A stretch of DNA of 64,000 nucleotides from Xanthobacteraceae bacterium (GCA_019750915.1 JAIENY010000053.1:1-64000); one strand, 5' to 3'. Shown: positions 37,045-46,683, counted from the stretch's first letter. The notes: generated by a model not told the origin, from the letters alone. Translations and numbers: made by a program.

Positions 37045-38820
37045 TCAGCGCAATGGCTTTTTCAAAAGAGAGTAACGCTCGGATTCAAGACCGAGCGGAG
37101 AAGTCGGCTGCAGCATGGGCGAGTCGACGAGCCGCTGCAATGGACGATCACCAACGCGTTCGGCGAACCTGTCGGTCACCAGCGGGTCGTTTGGCGCGTC
37201 GCGGTGGGTAGTCGATCCGCGCCAGCGGTCTAGGACCGTGGCGACGAAATGAATGTCGCGCTTGGCACCGGAGGCGAGGGTGGTGGCAATCGTCGCCTCG
37301 CTTCGTGGTAGCTGGTGTTGCGGGACTTCCTTGAAACGAAGGCGTGTTGGAAGCGCCAGACCTTCACCAAACGCCAGCACTTCGCGGGTGCCGAGAGAGG
37401 GAACAAACGAAAGCAGGTTGGCGGCCGCATCCGAGACCGCCGAACGCAGCAATGCCTGGTCGCGATCGTTGGCCAGCCGCATGGCGAACAATGTATTGCA
37501 CTGGGACAGGATCGTGGCATCGAGTTCAGCTGGGCGCTGCGTAATCAGTCCCAGATAGACGCCGTATTTACGGCCTTCCTTGGCAATGCGCGAGATCGCT
37601 TTGCGTGTCGGACCGAAGCCGATCGAGCGATCGGCCGATGCATAGCGGTGGGCTTCTTCGCAGACAAACAGCATCGGCGAGGCGCCGTCGCTCCAGAGCC
37701 CGAAGTCGAATGCCATGCGGCACACCACCGACACGACGGAATCCACGACGTCTGCCGGAAAGCCTGCAAGCTGCATCACTGTCATCGGCATGCCGTTGGC
37801 GGGCAGGCGGAACAGATGGCTGATTACGTCCGCCATCGAGTCGCCGCCGACGTTGGCGTTCTCGAACATGAAGCCGTAGCGCGGATCGTTGCGCACGGTT
37901 TCTATGCGTGAAATCAGCTTGTGATAGTGGATACGAGTTGAGCGGTTCTCCAGCTTGCCCATGCGCTCGTCGATCAACGAGATGAGATCGACCAGCCGAT
38001 AGGGAACAGGCGTGTCCTGGGTAAAACTGCCTGCTTTCGGCTCATTGCGCTTGATGCTGCTGCGGTCGCCGTTGCCGTATTGCAGATAGGCTGCTTTGGC
38101 GATGGGAATGACTTCCGACAAGACTTCGACTTCTTCTGGAACGCCGGGACGCCCGCCGAACACAACGTCGACAAACTCCTCGAAGTTGAAGAGCCAGAAT
38201 GGCAGTTTCAGGTTGCGTGGGTTGAGCACCAGCGACCGGGAGCCGAAGCAACGGCCATATTCGTTATGAACATCGAGAAGGAAAACGCGCAGATTCGGTC
38301 GCGCGACAAGGATTTCGTTGAGAAGCAACGACACGCTAGTCGATTTACCGACGCCGGTTGAGCCGAGCACGGCGAAATGCTTGTTCAGCATTTCCTCGAT
38401 GTTCACGTGAGCCGTGATGGAGGAATCCTGCTGCAGGGCCCCGATGTCGATATGGTCGGTTCCCGATGGCGTGTAGATGGTGCGCAGTTCGTTGGCGGTG
38501 AGCACGTCGACTGGATCGCCGATCACGGGATAGACCGTGATGCCGCGCTGAAATTTGCCTGTGATTTGCGAAATTTCCCCGAGCAGATCGACCGAAGCGA
38601 TGGCGGTACAGTCGCCGATTTTATCGATGCCCTCTCGGGTCATTTCGGTGATCATGGCAACGATGGTGGTGTTAGCCGAGCGAATGCCGAAGAACTGCCC
38701 GACGGTGGCCCGCAAGTTGGCCGAGGTCAACTGGGCGTTCGCCGTGATGCCGATACGCGCCTGCGATCCCCGAACGGATACGACACGGCCGAGCGACGTA
38801 TATTTGGTGGAATCGAACAT
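37045..38820 (-). CDS. HerA-like DNA-translocating ATPase (DUF87)
   Basis: 591 residues. The first 90 or so residues resemble the HAS-barrel of HerA; the ATPase core has Walker A GSTGVGKS at 153-160, a long segment with RVFLLDVHNEYGR, Walker B as PMLFVCEEAHRYA, and an Arg-rich motif near ITQRPAELDATILSQCNTLFAMR, typical of the HerA/FtsK ring ATPases. HerA usually works with NurA nuclease in DNA end resection, or with SIR2/DUF4297 partners in phage defence. Neither partner is adjacent here; only mgtC follows. Function therefore remains open. Confidence 0.83.
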   Translation of the reverse strand: MFDSTKYTSLGRVVSVRGSQARIGITANAQLTSANLRATVGQFFGIRSANTTIVAMITEMTREGIDKIGDCTAIASVDLLGEISQITGKFQRGITVYPVIGDPVDVLTANELRTIYTPSGTDHIDIGALQQDSSITAHVNIEEMLNKHFAVLGSTGVGKSTSVSLLLNEILVARPNLRVFLLDVHNEYGRCFGSRSLVLNPRNLKLPFWLFNFEEFVDVVFGGRPGVPEEVEVLSEVIPIAKAAYLQYGNGDRSSIKRNEPKAGSFTQDTPVPYRLVDLISLIDERMGKLENRSTRIHYHKLISRIETVRNDPRYGFMFENANVGGDSMADVISHLFRLPANGMPMTVMQLAGFPADVVDSVVSVVCRMAFDFGLWSDGASPMLFVCEEAHRYASADRSIGFGPTRKAISRIAKEGRKYGVYLGLITQRPAELDATILSQCNTLFAMRLANDRDQALLRSAVSDAAANLLSFVPSLGTREVLAFGEGLALPTRLRFKEVPQHQLPRSEATIATTLASGAKRDIHFVATVLDRWRGSTTHRDAPNDPLVTDRFAERVGDRPLQRLVDSPMLQPTSPLGLESERYSLLKKPLR

Positions 38821-39060
38821 TCGGAACCATGGTTCGAGTGGTGTTCTGTTGCCACCGACTATGACCCGGGCTTACTGCAGAATTTCTTAAACGAAGCCCG
38901 TAAGGCGAAGGTAACAGGACACGCTTGGCATTCGCGCTTGTTCGAACAGCGCCGACAACCTGCGATGAATGCTTGGAAAATCAGATCCCGACCGCCCAAG
39001 ACGGAAATGTCTGCGATACGTGGCAACGATTTGTTTACCGTACCGGCATCTGTATTCGAA

Positions 39061-39750
39061 CTAATTGACTGGGTACTTCAGAAAATACTGCACAGCCACG
39101 GCGACGATTTGCGGCTGGGATTTATGCGGGCCATCATACTCGATGTAGGTGACGTCGTAGCCGGCGTTCTTCAGGTTTGTCGCATTGGCGCGGCCTGCTG
39201 TCTCGACCGGTGTCTGCTCATCCTTCGATCCGTGCGCTATGAAGATATAGGGCGTGCCTTCCTGGTGAAGAACCGTCATGAAGCCGGCGGAGAAGGCCAG
39301 CACATGGGTCACGAAGTCGCCGTTGGCCAGCCCGTTGGAGAGAGAATAACTGCCACCATCGGAGTGACCGGCGAAGGCAAGCCGATTCGGATCGAGCGTA
39401 AAGCGCGATTGGACCTCGTGAAGGGCAGTCTCGAGCCGCTCGCGGTCCGGTCCATTACCGGCGATTACAATGTCCCAGGTCGGAAGAAGTGATTGTGGAA
39501 CGAGCAGCAGAAATTTGTTGTTTTCGGCGTGCTGTTGCATCACGGGCAGGATTTTCTCCGCGCTTCCGCCGCCGCCATGAAACAGCACCATCAAGGGTGT
39601 GGGGGTGTCGGCATCGATTCCTTCCGGTACGATCAGGACGTAATCTCGATCCCTGAACAGGAGCAGATCGTGCCGGCCGGCCGGCAATGCCGGTTTGGTC
39701 GGTGCCCGATGCTGGAAATTGATACGGCCGGTGAGAGATGAATCGAACAT
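39061..39750 (-). CDS. Alpha/beta-hydrolase, esterase/depolymerase-like
   Basis: 229 residues without a signal peptide. The serine hydrolase triad is visible as Ser130 in GHSDGG, Asp177 in HGSKDEQTP and His209 in DGPHK. The oxyanion region is LFHGGGGS. It most resembles the esterase-D/PHB-depolymerase and phospholipase/carboxylesterase groups, which hydrolyse short ester substrates. The substrate is unknown. The gene is isolated: about 240 bp of apparently non-coding DNA lie between it and herA, and about 210 bp on the other side. Confidence 0.8.
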   Translation of the reverse strand: MFDSSLTGRINFQHRAPTKPALPAGRHDLLLFRDRDYVLIVPEGIDADTPTPLMVLFHGGGGSAEKILPVMQQHAENNKFLLLVPQSLLPTWDIVIAGNGPDRERLETALHEVQSRFTLDPNRLAFAGHSDGGSYSLSNGLANGDFVTHVLAFSAGFMTVLHQEGTPYIFIAHGSKDEQTPVETAGRANATNLKNAGYDVTYIEYDGPHKSQPQIVAVAVQYFLKYPVN

Positions 39751-39958
39751 GGCGCGACTTAACCCATTGGGCAGGGGCTGGAAAGGGGGCTGGCAGCCTC
39801 TGTGAATGACGAAATATTGGTCGGTGGCGCTTTTGACGCCAGCGTTCTACGCCTTTCACCTTGACGGCATGTCTTCCCTCTCTTAACTCCACGCTAGGCG
39901 CGCGCGGCGCGCCAAGCCATTTAGACATTATCTAGGCAAAGCAAGGATTTAGGTATCC

Positions 39959-40303
39959 ATGAGCGCAGCAGTGAAAGCGAAGTATGTCGGCGACAAGTCT
40001 CCGGCCGTCGCATTTTTGAAGAAGCTCGAAGAGCTGATTTCGACAGGCAAGTACCATGACGCCGCAGAAAGCTTCAAAAAGTTCGATGCAGAAAACGAGA
40101 CCAGCGACTTCCTGGTGGAAGAGGCTATTCCGTTCCGCGTTCAGAACCATCTGACCAAGACCATCGGCGCGACAGCATTCGTGAAATACACGCTGCGCAA
40201 TCCGACATGGGCAACTGAACTCAGTCACGCGTTTCATGACCCGTCGAAATTCGATGGCCATATGGCCAAGATCGAAACTGACGTGAAGAAGCTCGCTGCC
40301 TGA
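39959..40303 (+). CDS. Unrecognised small helical protein
   Basis: 114 residues, no signal peptide or membrane segment. The composition is rich in Lys, Glu, Ala and Phe with regular spacing, pointing to an all-helical cytoplasmic protein; VAFLKKLEELISTGKYHDAA, near the N-terminus, looks like a helix-turn-helix hairpin of a repeat fold. I recognise no family. The gene has its own upstream space (about 208 bp) and a strong terminator 23 bp after the stop, so it is an independent unit and probably real. The codon usage matches neighbouring genes. Confidence 0.7.
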   Translation: MSAAVKAKYVGDKSPAVAFLKKLEELISTGKYHDAAESFKKFDAENETSDFLVEEAIPFRVQNHLTKTIGATAFVKYTLRNPTWATELSHAFHDPSKFDGHMAKIETDVKKLAA

Positions 40304-40326
40304 GAACGGCAAGCACACGGAATTTG

Positions 40327-40352
40327 AAAAGGGCCGCGCTTGCGGCCCTTTT
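40327..40352. terminator. Strong bidirectional intrinsic terminator
   Basis: An 11-bp perfect stem (AAAAGGGCCGC with GCGGCCCTTTT) closes a GCTT loop, with T-rich sequence after it on the plus strand and an A/T flank on the minus side. It serves both the small plus-strand gene and the convergent HPP-CBS gene, whose stop is 3 bp away. Confidence 0.92.
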
Positions 40353-40354
40353 AT

Positions 40355-41542
40355 TTATGCTGATTGCATCAGCGTCGGCGCCACAGCCGTGCCGGCCTGC
40401 ATGATCTTTTCCTCAAACAGCGCCGCGATAACATCTGACTGTGTCACAACGCCTGCGAGCGTGCCGTGTTCGTCAACGACCGGCAGATGATGCAACCCGC
40501 CATTCGCCATCATTGGCAATAGATCCGCGACCGGCGTCTCCGGCGTGGCCGACCGAGCCGGAGCGGTCATGATATCGGACACCACCGCCTGCGGCGCGGT
40601 TTTCATTTGCAACATATTGTTCAGACGTCGGCCAAGACCGATGGAGGGGCCGTCGCTGCCGAACAATGTCCGGTTCAGAAAATCCGACTGGGTCAGAATG
40701 CCGACCACCCGCGCATATTCGTCGGTTACGGGCAGCGCCTTGATGTGATGCGAGCGCAGAAGATAGAGCGCATTCTTAAGCGTCTCGCCGGGTGATACGG
40801 CGAGCACATCCCGAGACATGATATCGCGGCAAAGAATGTCTGCGGAGCGGCGGCGGAACGCGCGGACTTCCGCGGCGCGCATCACACTCTCGATGTCGGA
40901 GCGGTCGATGTCGAGAAACTCGCCGTAATCTTTCAGCGCGGCATCGATATCTTCCGGCGTGAAGCCGACGCGCGCCAGCGGTAAAGCATCCGCAGTTTTT
41001 TGATCGGTCGCGATTGTCGTGATGGCATGCGGATAGCGGCGTCCCGTAAGATTATTGTAGGCGAGCGCAGCGAACACGATCAGGATCGTATTGACGCCGA
41101 GCGGCCAGAGTATAAAGCCGTAGCCAGCCGCATGGATCGCGGGCCCGCTGAGAACAGCTGTTAGTGCGACCGCGCCGCTGGGTGGGTGGACGCAGCCGAA
41201 CGTAAACATCAGCGGGATCGCCAATGCGAGCGCAACCGCGCCCGCGATTGCGGGATCGCCGATGTAACGTGCTGCAGTAACACCGACAAGGCCCGCGATC
41301 AGATTGCCGCCGACGATCGACCACGGCTGCGCAAGGGGACTGGCGGGAACACCGAACAGAAGAACCGCCGAAGCTCCCATGGGTGGAATGAGGTATGGCA
41401 ATTCCTGATAACCGCCGAATGCGATGCGGGCGACGATCCCGGTAACGAGAATGCCGACGAGCGCGCCGAGGCCGGCACGCAGCCGTTCCGCGATGCTGGC
41501 TGGGGGAGAACCTGCAAACAATTGCCTGGCAAAAGAAGACAT
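40355..41542 (-). CDS. HPP-family membrane protein with tandem CBS domains
   Basis: 395 residues from the ATG at 41542 (longer frames to 41563, 41581 and 41650 are possible; none has a clear ribosome site). An N-terminal HPP domain (PF04982) of four to five membrane helices holds the diagnostic PPMGASAVLLFG and CVHPPSGAVALTAVL stretches. A hinge leads to a pair of CBS domains (about 230-380; SRDVLAVSPGETL, PVTDEYARVVGILTQSD, LPVVDEHGTLAGVVTQSD) that should bind adenine nucleotides and gate the membrane part. HPP proteins have been linked to nitrite transport in plastids and cyanobacteria; a transport role here is inference. Confidence 0.85.
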   Translation of the reverse strand: MSSFARQLFAGSPPASIAERLRAGLGALVGILVTGIVARIAFGGYQELPYLIPPMGASAVLLFGVPASPLAQPWSIVGGNLIAGLVGVTAARYIGDPAIAGAVALALAIPLMFTFGCVHPPSGAVALTAVLSGPAIHAAGYGFILWPLGVNTILIVFAALAYNNLTGRRYPHAITTIATDQKTADALPLARVGFTPEDIDAALKDYGEFLDIDRSDIESVMRAAEVRAFRRRSADILCRDIMSRDVLAVSPGETLKNALYLLRSHHIKALPVTDEYARVVGILTQSDFLNRTLFGSDGPSIGLGRRLNNMLQMKTAPQAVVSDIMTAPARSATPETPVADLLPMMANGGLHHLPVVDEHGTLAGVVTQSDVIAALFEEKIMQAGTAVAPTLMQSA

Positions 41543-41787
41543 CGCAGTTCGGGTCCGTTTCATGCGTCGAAATTTCAACATTCGGGCATCGCGCGACTTA
41601 CGCCGGACGATCGGATGGACTCGACGGTTAATAGTGAGAAAATCCGACACCGTTGTCGGGAAGCGCCGTCATAGGGCGCGGCACAGACGCGGCAATTACC
41701 GCGGTTCCAGCTTGATACCGCCTGCAGAGTGCTTCCACAAGACCTCGAAGATGCGGGCTAGTTGTCCCGGCCGGACCGGACAGAAGA

Positions 41788-42471
41788 TCATTCGGGCGGC
41801 AGCCGCTTCAAATAGGCATCGCGCGAGGGAATGAGATGCTCGCGGCAAAGCTCGATCAGCGCCTTCCTGTTGCGTGCCTTGATCGCGGCGATGATGGCGC
41901 GATGCTCGTTACGCGCCCGCAACAGAGATGGGCGATGGCTCAGCGAATGAAACCGGACAACGTGCGCTCGATGCGAGTACTCGTTGATCGTCGCGGTCAG
42001 ATAGGGATTGCCACAGGTCGCAAACAGCGCGCGGTGAAAGGCGATGTTGCGGCGGAAAACCATTTTCAAGTCACCCTTGTGTACGGCTTCCTCATGGCGT
42101 GCCTGAATGTTCATAAGTTCGGCCAGAGCCGCTGGCGGCATTGGCATCGGAATGAGAGCTGCGGCGGCTGTTTCCAGCAGGGTGCGGACTTCATAGAGCT
42201 GTTGCACGGTCTCGGCGGTGTACGAAAGGACCTGTGCGCCGCGGTTCGGTGTGCGCTCGACCACGCCCAATTTTTCAAGGTCAAGCAGGGCACGGCGTAT
42301 GACATGACGCTTGGCGCCAAAGCGTTCCATCAATTGGTCTTCAATCAGGCGTTCGCGCGGGTGCAGTCTCCCGAGCACGATGTCTTCTTCGACGCGATCG
42401 ACGACGGCCGCGACAGAGAGGGATTGCTCTGCTGCTGGTGACGTCGGATTTCTTTTGGTCGCGACTGGCAT
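41788..42471 (-). CDS. GntR-family regulator (FCD subfamily)
   Basis: 227 residues. A winged helix-turn-helix covers about 15-85, with ERLIEDQLMERFGAKRHVIRRALLDLEKLGVVERTPNRG, and an all-helical FCD ligand domain follows, containing the metal/ligand residues of ARHEEAVHKGDLKMVFRRNIAFHRALFATCGNP. FCD proteins bind organic acid or sugar acid effectors and usually repress an adjacent catabolic operon. It is divergent from the ABC transporter/catabolic operon across 224 bp, so it is the likely local regulator. An inverted repeat in that interval is a candidate operator. Confidence 0.9.
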   Translation of the reverse strand: MPVATKRNPTSPAAEQSLSVAAVVDRVEEDIVLGRLHPRERLIEDQLMERFGAKRHVIRRALLDLEKLGVVERTPNRGAQVLSYTAETVQQLYEVRTLLETAAAALIPMPMPPAALAELMNIQARHEEAVHKGDLKMVFRRNIAFHRALFATCGNPYLTATINEYSHRAHVVRFHSLSHRPSLLRARNEHRAIIAAIKARNRKALIELCREHLIPSRDAYLKRLPPE

Positions 42472-42548
42472 ATCGGGTTCGTGTCAAAGCAATGACTGCG
42501 ACAAAGATATAAATGTGCTCGCAAGATTGGCAATCAGATTATCAATAA

Positions 42549-42568
42549 TTTTGTTGACGAGGACAAAA
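42549..42568. promoter_or_regulatory. Candidate GntR operator
   Basis: Perfect inverted repeat TTTTGT-N8-ACAAAA between the divergent GntR gene (start 42471) and the transporter operon (start 42696). FCD-type GntR proteins commonly recognise TTGT/ACAA half-sites, though usually with a shorter spacer. The position allows control of both promoters. Confidence 0.5.
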
Positions 42569-42695
42569 ATTAGGACTTAGCTCTCTTCGTGGATAGCGGA
42601 GCATGTCGCTCAGCCTGCGCCGCAAACGCTGTAAATAACGCACGATCATAACCCGAGAGCCGAATAATCGGCCGAGGGATTCCTAGGGAGGAATT

Positions 42696-43580
42696 ATGCT
42701 GCAACGCGCTATTGCTGTCGCGAGCGTGATCGCGATTTCATCCGTCACACATCATGCTGCATTTGCTCAATCATCCGGCGGTTCGCTGGAGAAAATCGTC
42801 GCAAGCAAGACTTTCGCGATTGCCTATCGCGAGGAATCGGTTCCGTTCTCGTTCATCGATTCCAGCGGGAAGCCTAAGGGCTACGCGATCGATATCTGCC
42901 TGAAGATCGCCGATGAGATCAAATCCGAATACAAGCTTGATAAGCTCGATATCAAGTTCATTCCGATCACGCCGCAGACCCGCATTCCGGTGATTGCCAA
43001 CGGTACCGCGAACGCGGAGTGCTCGTCGACAACGATCACGACAGGGCGAATGAAGCAGGTCGAATTTCTGACACCGGACTTCATCACGGGAACAAAAATT
43101 CTCGTGCGCAAGGGCTCGGGGATCACGAAGCTGGAAGACTTGAACGGCAAGACCTTGCTGGCGCTGGCCGGCACCACGAATGAAAAAGCGGCGCTGGCCG
43201 AAATCGAGAAGAAAAAGCTCAACGTCAACGTGGTCAAGGTCAAAGATCACCCGCAGGCTCTGCTCAATCTCGAACAGGGGCGCGCCGACGCCTATACGTC
43301 GAACGATGTGGTTCTCTACGGCATCCGGACGATGGCCAAGAATCCTGATGACTATGAGGTCGTCGGCCCGTTTTATTCCTACGACCCGTTCTCAATCATG
43401 ATCCCAAAGAACGATACCGAGTTTCGCGCGCTCGGGCTTCGGGCGATGTCCAAGCTTTACACGTCGGGCGAGATCTTCGAACTGTACAAAAAGTGGTTCG
43501 AGCCCGGACCTACCAATATCAATTTGCCCATGAGCGACGATCTGAAAAATGCGCTGAGGCTGAACGCATTCGCGGAATAG
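42696..43580 (+). CDS. Polar amino acid-type ABC transporter substrate-binding protein
   Basis: 294 residues with a signal peptide (AFA|QS, about 25 residues). The mature protein has the SBP_bac_3 pattern: AYREESVPFSFIDSSGKPKG, YAIDICLKIAD, the Arg-rich TPQTRIPVIANGTANAECSSTT, and GTTNEKAALAEIEKKK. It resembles GltI, the glutamate/aspartate binding protein, so an acidic ligand is plausible. GGAGG just before the ATG gives a strong start. It is the first gene of an operon of ten genes, mostly catabolic enzymes for hydroxy or sugar acids, which suggests that the natural ligand is such an acid rather than a protein amino acid. Confidence 0.88.
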   Translation: MLQRAIAVASVIAISSVTHHAAFAQSSGGSLEKIVASKTFAIAYREESVPFSFIDSSGKPKGYAIDICLKIADEIKSEYKLDKLDIKFIPITPQTRIPVIANGTANAECSSTTITTGRMKQVEFLTPDFITGTKILVRKGSGITKLEDLNGKTLLALAGTTNEKAALAEIEKKKLNVNVVKVKDHPQALLNLEQGRADAYTSNDVVLYGIRTMAKNPDDYEVVGPFYSYDPFSIMIPKNDTEFRALGLRAMSKLYTSGEIFELYKKWFEPGPTNINLPMSDDLKNALRLNAFAE

Positions 43581-43619
43581 TGTCGATAGCGTCGGGACAT
43601 CGGGTCGTGGAGATGCGCG

Positions 43620-44342
43620 GTGAATTACACCTGGGACTGGGGGCTGCTGTTTCGCGAGCCTTTCGCTGGATGGATCATTTCCGGATTCATCACGACCTGT
43701 TTGTTGGCGACTTATGCCTGGATCATCGCCTTTACTTTCGGATCGGTGATCGGCGTCATGCGGACGCTCGACAACAAGGTGCTGCGTACAACCGGCACGA
43801 TCTATGTCGAGATATTTCGCAACATACCGCTGCTCGCTCAGCTTTTTCTCTGGTATTTCGTAATACCCGAACTTTTGCCGTCCGGCGCGCAACATTACGT
43901 CAAGCGTGAGATGCCCAGCCCGCAGTTTTGGACTTCGGTTGTGGCGCTTGGCCTTTACACTGCAGCGCGCGTCGCTGAGCAGGTCAGATCCGGCATTCAG
44001 TCGATCCCGCAAGGGCAGCGTTCGGCAGCTTTAGCGATGGGATTCACCCCGGCACAGACGTATCGCTACGTTCTGCTGCCGGTCGGCTATCGAACGGTCA
44101 TTCCTTCGCTAACCAATGATTTTCTCGGCGTCTTCAAGAATTCGTCGCTCGCGTTGACGCTTGGGGTCATGGAGCTGACGGCCGCCGCGCGTCAGATCGA
44201 GGAATATACGTTCCAGTCTTTCGAACCGTTTGCAGCCGCGACCGTGTTGTATTCCTGCGTCACGCTCTGCGTCATTCTTTTGATGCGTATCATTGAACGT
44301 CGCTCCCGGATTGTCGGGACGGCCTCCGCCGGAGGCCGGTGA
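43620..44342 (+). CDS. ABC transporter permease, HisM/GltJ type
   Basis: 240 residues from a GTG start with GGAGA 6 nt upstream. It has five or so membrane helices and the permease EAA loop (RVAEQVRSGIQSIPQGQRSAALAMGFTPAQ) that docks the ATPase. The extra periplasmic stretch between the second and third helices (ELLPSGAQHYVKREMPSPQF) is typical of GltJ-type permeases. It forms the membrane pore with the next gene, whose ATG overlaps its stop (TGATG). Confidence 0.9.
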   Translation: MNYTWDWGLLFREPFAGWIISGFITTCLLATYAWIIAFTFGSVIGVMRTLDNKVLRTTGTIYVEIFRNIPLLAQLFLWYFVIPELLPSGAQHYVKREMPSPQFWTSVVALGLYTAARVAEQVRSGIQSIPQGQRSAALAMGFTPAQTYRYVLLPVGYRTVIPSLTNDFLGVFKNSSLALTLGVMELTAAARQIEEYTFQSFEPFAAATVLYSCVTLCVILLMRIIERRSRIVGTASAGGR

Positions 44343-44995
44343 TGCAATTCGATTTTAACATTCTGGTCCAGTACAGCGGGTTGCTGTTTCACGGGCTGCT
44401 GATCAGCTTGCAGCTGACGTTGCTTGCGATCGTCGGCGGAATGCTCATCGGCACACTTCTTGCCATGATGAGGATGTCGCGCTTCTGGATCGTTTCGGCC
44501 CTTGCGGGAGGTTACGTCAATTTTCTTCGCTCGCTGCCGCTGATCCTTGTCATCTTCTGGTTCTACGTGTTGACGCCAAAAATTGTCGGCCACCCGATTG
44601 ACGCCTATTCGTCCGTACTCATCGCTTTCGTGCTGTTCGAGGCAGCCTATTATTGCGAGATCATTCGGGCTGGTATTTCCAGCGTCAAACGCGGGCAGGT
44701 GCAGGCTGGCCTTGCCATGGGTTTCAATCATTTGAGCGTGATGCGTTACATCGTGTTGCCGCAGGCGTTGCGAAACATGGTGCCGGTGCTGCTCACACAG
44801 GCGATCATCATGTTTCAGGATACGTCGATTGTATACGTTGTCGGTGTGCGAGATTTCCTGACCGCGGCCGACGTCGTCGCTAACAGCACCAATCGCCCGA
44901 TCGAATTGTATTCCACGGTTGCCGTCGTCTACCTGCTGATTTGTTTTACCGCATCCCGGCTGGTCGGCAGTTTGCAGCGGAGATATGCGCTATGA
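44342..44995 (+). CDS. ABC transporter permease, GltK type
   Basis: 217 residues, beginning at the ATG that overlaps the upstream stop. Five membrane helices and the EAA loop [26 protein letters not shown] are clear. [14 protein letters not shown] in the third helix region is characteristic of this permease family. It should pair with the upstream permease as a heterodimer. The stop overlaps the ATPase start as ATGA, so the three genes are translationally coupled. Confidence 0.9.
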   Translation: MQFDFNILVQYSGLLFHGLLISLQLTLLAIVGGMLIGTLLAMMRMSRFWIVSALAGGYVNFLRSLPLILVIFWFYVLTPKIVGHPIDAYSSVLIAFVLFEAAYYCEIIRAGISSVKRGQVQAGLAMGFNHLSVMRYIVLPQALRNMVPVLLTQAIIMFQDTSIVYVVGVRDFLTAADVVANSTNRPIELYSTVAVVYLLICFTASRLVGSLQRRYAL

Positions 44996-45720
44996 TTGAA
45001 GTGAGTCATGTCAGCAAGTGGTATGTCAATTTCCGGGTTCTCAACGATTGCTCGCTATCGATCAACAAAGGCGAGGTCGTCGTGATTTGCGGGCCGTCTG
45101 GCTCTGGCAAGAGCACTCTGATCAAATGCCTCAACGGCCTGGAGGTATTTCAGCAGGGGACAGTCATGGTCGATGGCGTCTCGGTTGGCGCGAAGAGCAC
45201 CAGCCTGCCGAAGCTTCGATCGCGGATCGGCATGGTGTTTCAGAATTTCGAATTATTTCCACATATGTCGGTGCTGAAGAATATCACGTTGCCACAGGTC
45301 AAGGTTCTGGGACGTAGCAGCTCAGAGTCGGAGGCTCGCGCGCAAACGCTGCTCGCCCGTATGGGGCTGAAGGAGCAGGCGCGGAAATTTCCGGCGCAAT
45401 TATCCGGTGGGCAGCAGCAGCGCGTAGCGATCGCTCGGGCGCTGGCGATGGACCCGGTCGCGATGCTGTTCGATGAGCCGACATCCGCGCTCGATCCGGA
45501 GATGATCAATGAAGTGCTGGACGTGATGGTTTCGCTGGCGCAAGAGGGAATGACGATGGCGGTTGTCACTCATGAAATGGGATTTGCGCGCCGGGTTGCG
45601 GATCGCGTGGTTTTCATGGATCAAGGAGCGATCGTCGAGGACGCCGTGAAAGAGGAGTTTTTCGGAACTCCGCGAAGCGACCGTGCCCAACAGTTCCTCT
45701 CCAAGATATTGCATCACTGA
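44992..45720 (+). CDS. ABC transporter ATPase, GltL/GlnQ type
   Basis: 242 residues from the ATG at 44992. Walker A is GPSGSGKST, the Q-loop is [17 protein letters not shown], the signature [15 protein letters not shown], Walker [15 protein letters not shown], and the switch His is in [20 protein letters not shown]. These are the standard features of PAAT-family amino acid importers. A 17-codon upward extension lies inside the permease gene and is not used. The 2-hydroxyacid dehydrogenase frame begins directly after its stop. Confidence 0.93.
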   Translation: MIEVSHVSKWYVNFRVLNDCSLSINKGEVVVICGPSGSGKSTLIKCLNGLEVFQQGTVMVDGVSVGAKSTSLPKLRSRIGMVFQNFELFPHMSVLKNITLPQVKVLGRSSSESEARAQTLLARMGLKEQARKFPAQLSGGQQQRVAIARALAMDPVAMLFDEPTSALDPEMINEVLDVMVSLAQEGMTMAVVTHEMGFARRVADRVVFMDQGAIVEDAVKEEFFGTPRSDRAQQFLSKILHH

Positions 45721-45726
45721 TTGGCA

Positions 45727-46683
45727 ATGCCCGTTCATATTCTCAGCATCGGCGAAATGATGCCGGCGGTCGACGAGGCGCTGGCCCGTCAATTTGCGGT
45801 ACATCAGGCCGGCCCGGACAACCTCGCGGATGTGCTGAAGGCGTTCGGCGGCAAAATTCGAGGGATCGCGACCAGAGGGAGGCAGAAGACCGATGCCGCC
45901 TTGATCGGCGCTCTGCCGAAACTCGAGATCGTCTCGAATTTCGGCGTCGGCTACGATTCGATCGACATCGCTTCGGCGGTTGCGCGTGGCGTCGTTGTCA
46001 CGAACACGCCGGATGTGTTGAATGCCGAAGTCGCCGATTTCACGGTCGGATTGCTTCTGACGACGATCCGCGAACTGCCGCAGGCGGACCGTTATTTGCG
46101 TGAGGGCAAATGGCTCAACGCGCCATTCCATCTGACGCAGACCTTGCGGGACCGTACCGTCGGGATGATCGGCATGGGACGTATCGGACAGGCCATCGCC
46201 AAGCGTATCGCTGCGTTTGATGTGCCGGTTGTCTATCACTCGCGCAAACCGCAATCGGATCGCAGCTATCCCTATTATCCGGATCTCAAGGTGATGGCCT
46301 CGCAGGTCGATACACTGATCGCGATCGTACCGGGTGGCGCCGCCACGCGGCACATGATCAACAGCGAGATATTGAAGGCGCTTGGCCCCCGGGGAATTCT
46401 CATCAATGTTGCGCGAGGCTCGGTCGTCGACCAACAGGCGCTCATTGAAGCGCTGCGGAATGGCACGATCCACGGCGCAGGCCTCGATGTGTTTGCCGAC
46501 GAGCCGAACGTACCCAAAGAATTGATTGCGCTGCCGAACGTCGTGCTGGTGCCCCATGTCGGTTCTGGTACGCATCACACCCGCGCGGTCATGGGAGACC
46601 TCGTTGTCGAAAATCTGCGGTCGTGGTTTGCCGGCAAAGGGCCGGTCACGCCCGTTCCGGAAATACATTGGCCGAAAGCCTGA
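45727..46683 (+). CDS. D-isomer-specific 2-hydroxyacid dehydrogenase
   Basis: 318 residues from ATG 45727 (a TTG two codons upstream directly abuts the previous stop). The NAD(P)-binding fold has GMGRIG at 149-154, and the catalytic triad is Arg230 in NVARGSVVD, Glu259 in ADEPN and His277 in VPHVGSGTHHT. The overall pattern resembles glyoxylate/hydroxypyruvate reductases (GhrB-like). It would interconvert a 2-ketoacid and a D-2-hydroxyacid, either at the entry or exit of the pathway encoded by the operon. The natural substrate is not predictable from sequence. Confidence 0.87.
   Translation: MPVHILSIGEMMPAVDEALARQFAVHQAGPDNLADVLKAFGGKIRGIATRGRQKTDAALIGALPKLEIVSNFGVGYDSIDIASAVARGVVVTNTPDVLNAEVADFTVGLLLTTIRELPQADRYLREGKWLNAPFHLTQTLRDRTVGMIGMGRIGQAIAKRIAAFDVPVVYHSRKPQSDRSYPYYPDLKVMASQVDTLIAIVPGGAATRHMINSEILKALGPRGILINVARGSVVDQQALIEALRNGTIHGAGLDVFADEPNVPKELIALPNVVLVPHVGSGTHHTRAVMGDLVVENLRSWFAGKGPVTPVPEIHWPKA

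Noticed and set aside
45400-46668. Long minus-strand open frame opposite the ABC ATPase and 2-hydroxyacid dehydrogenase genes
   Set aside because: Shadow of two genes with intact catalytic motifs; low-complexity Arg/His composition.
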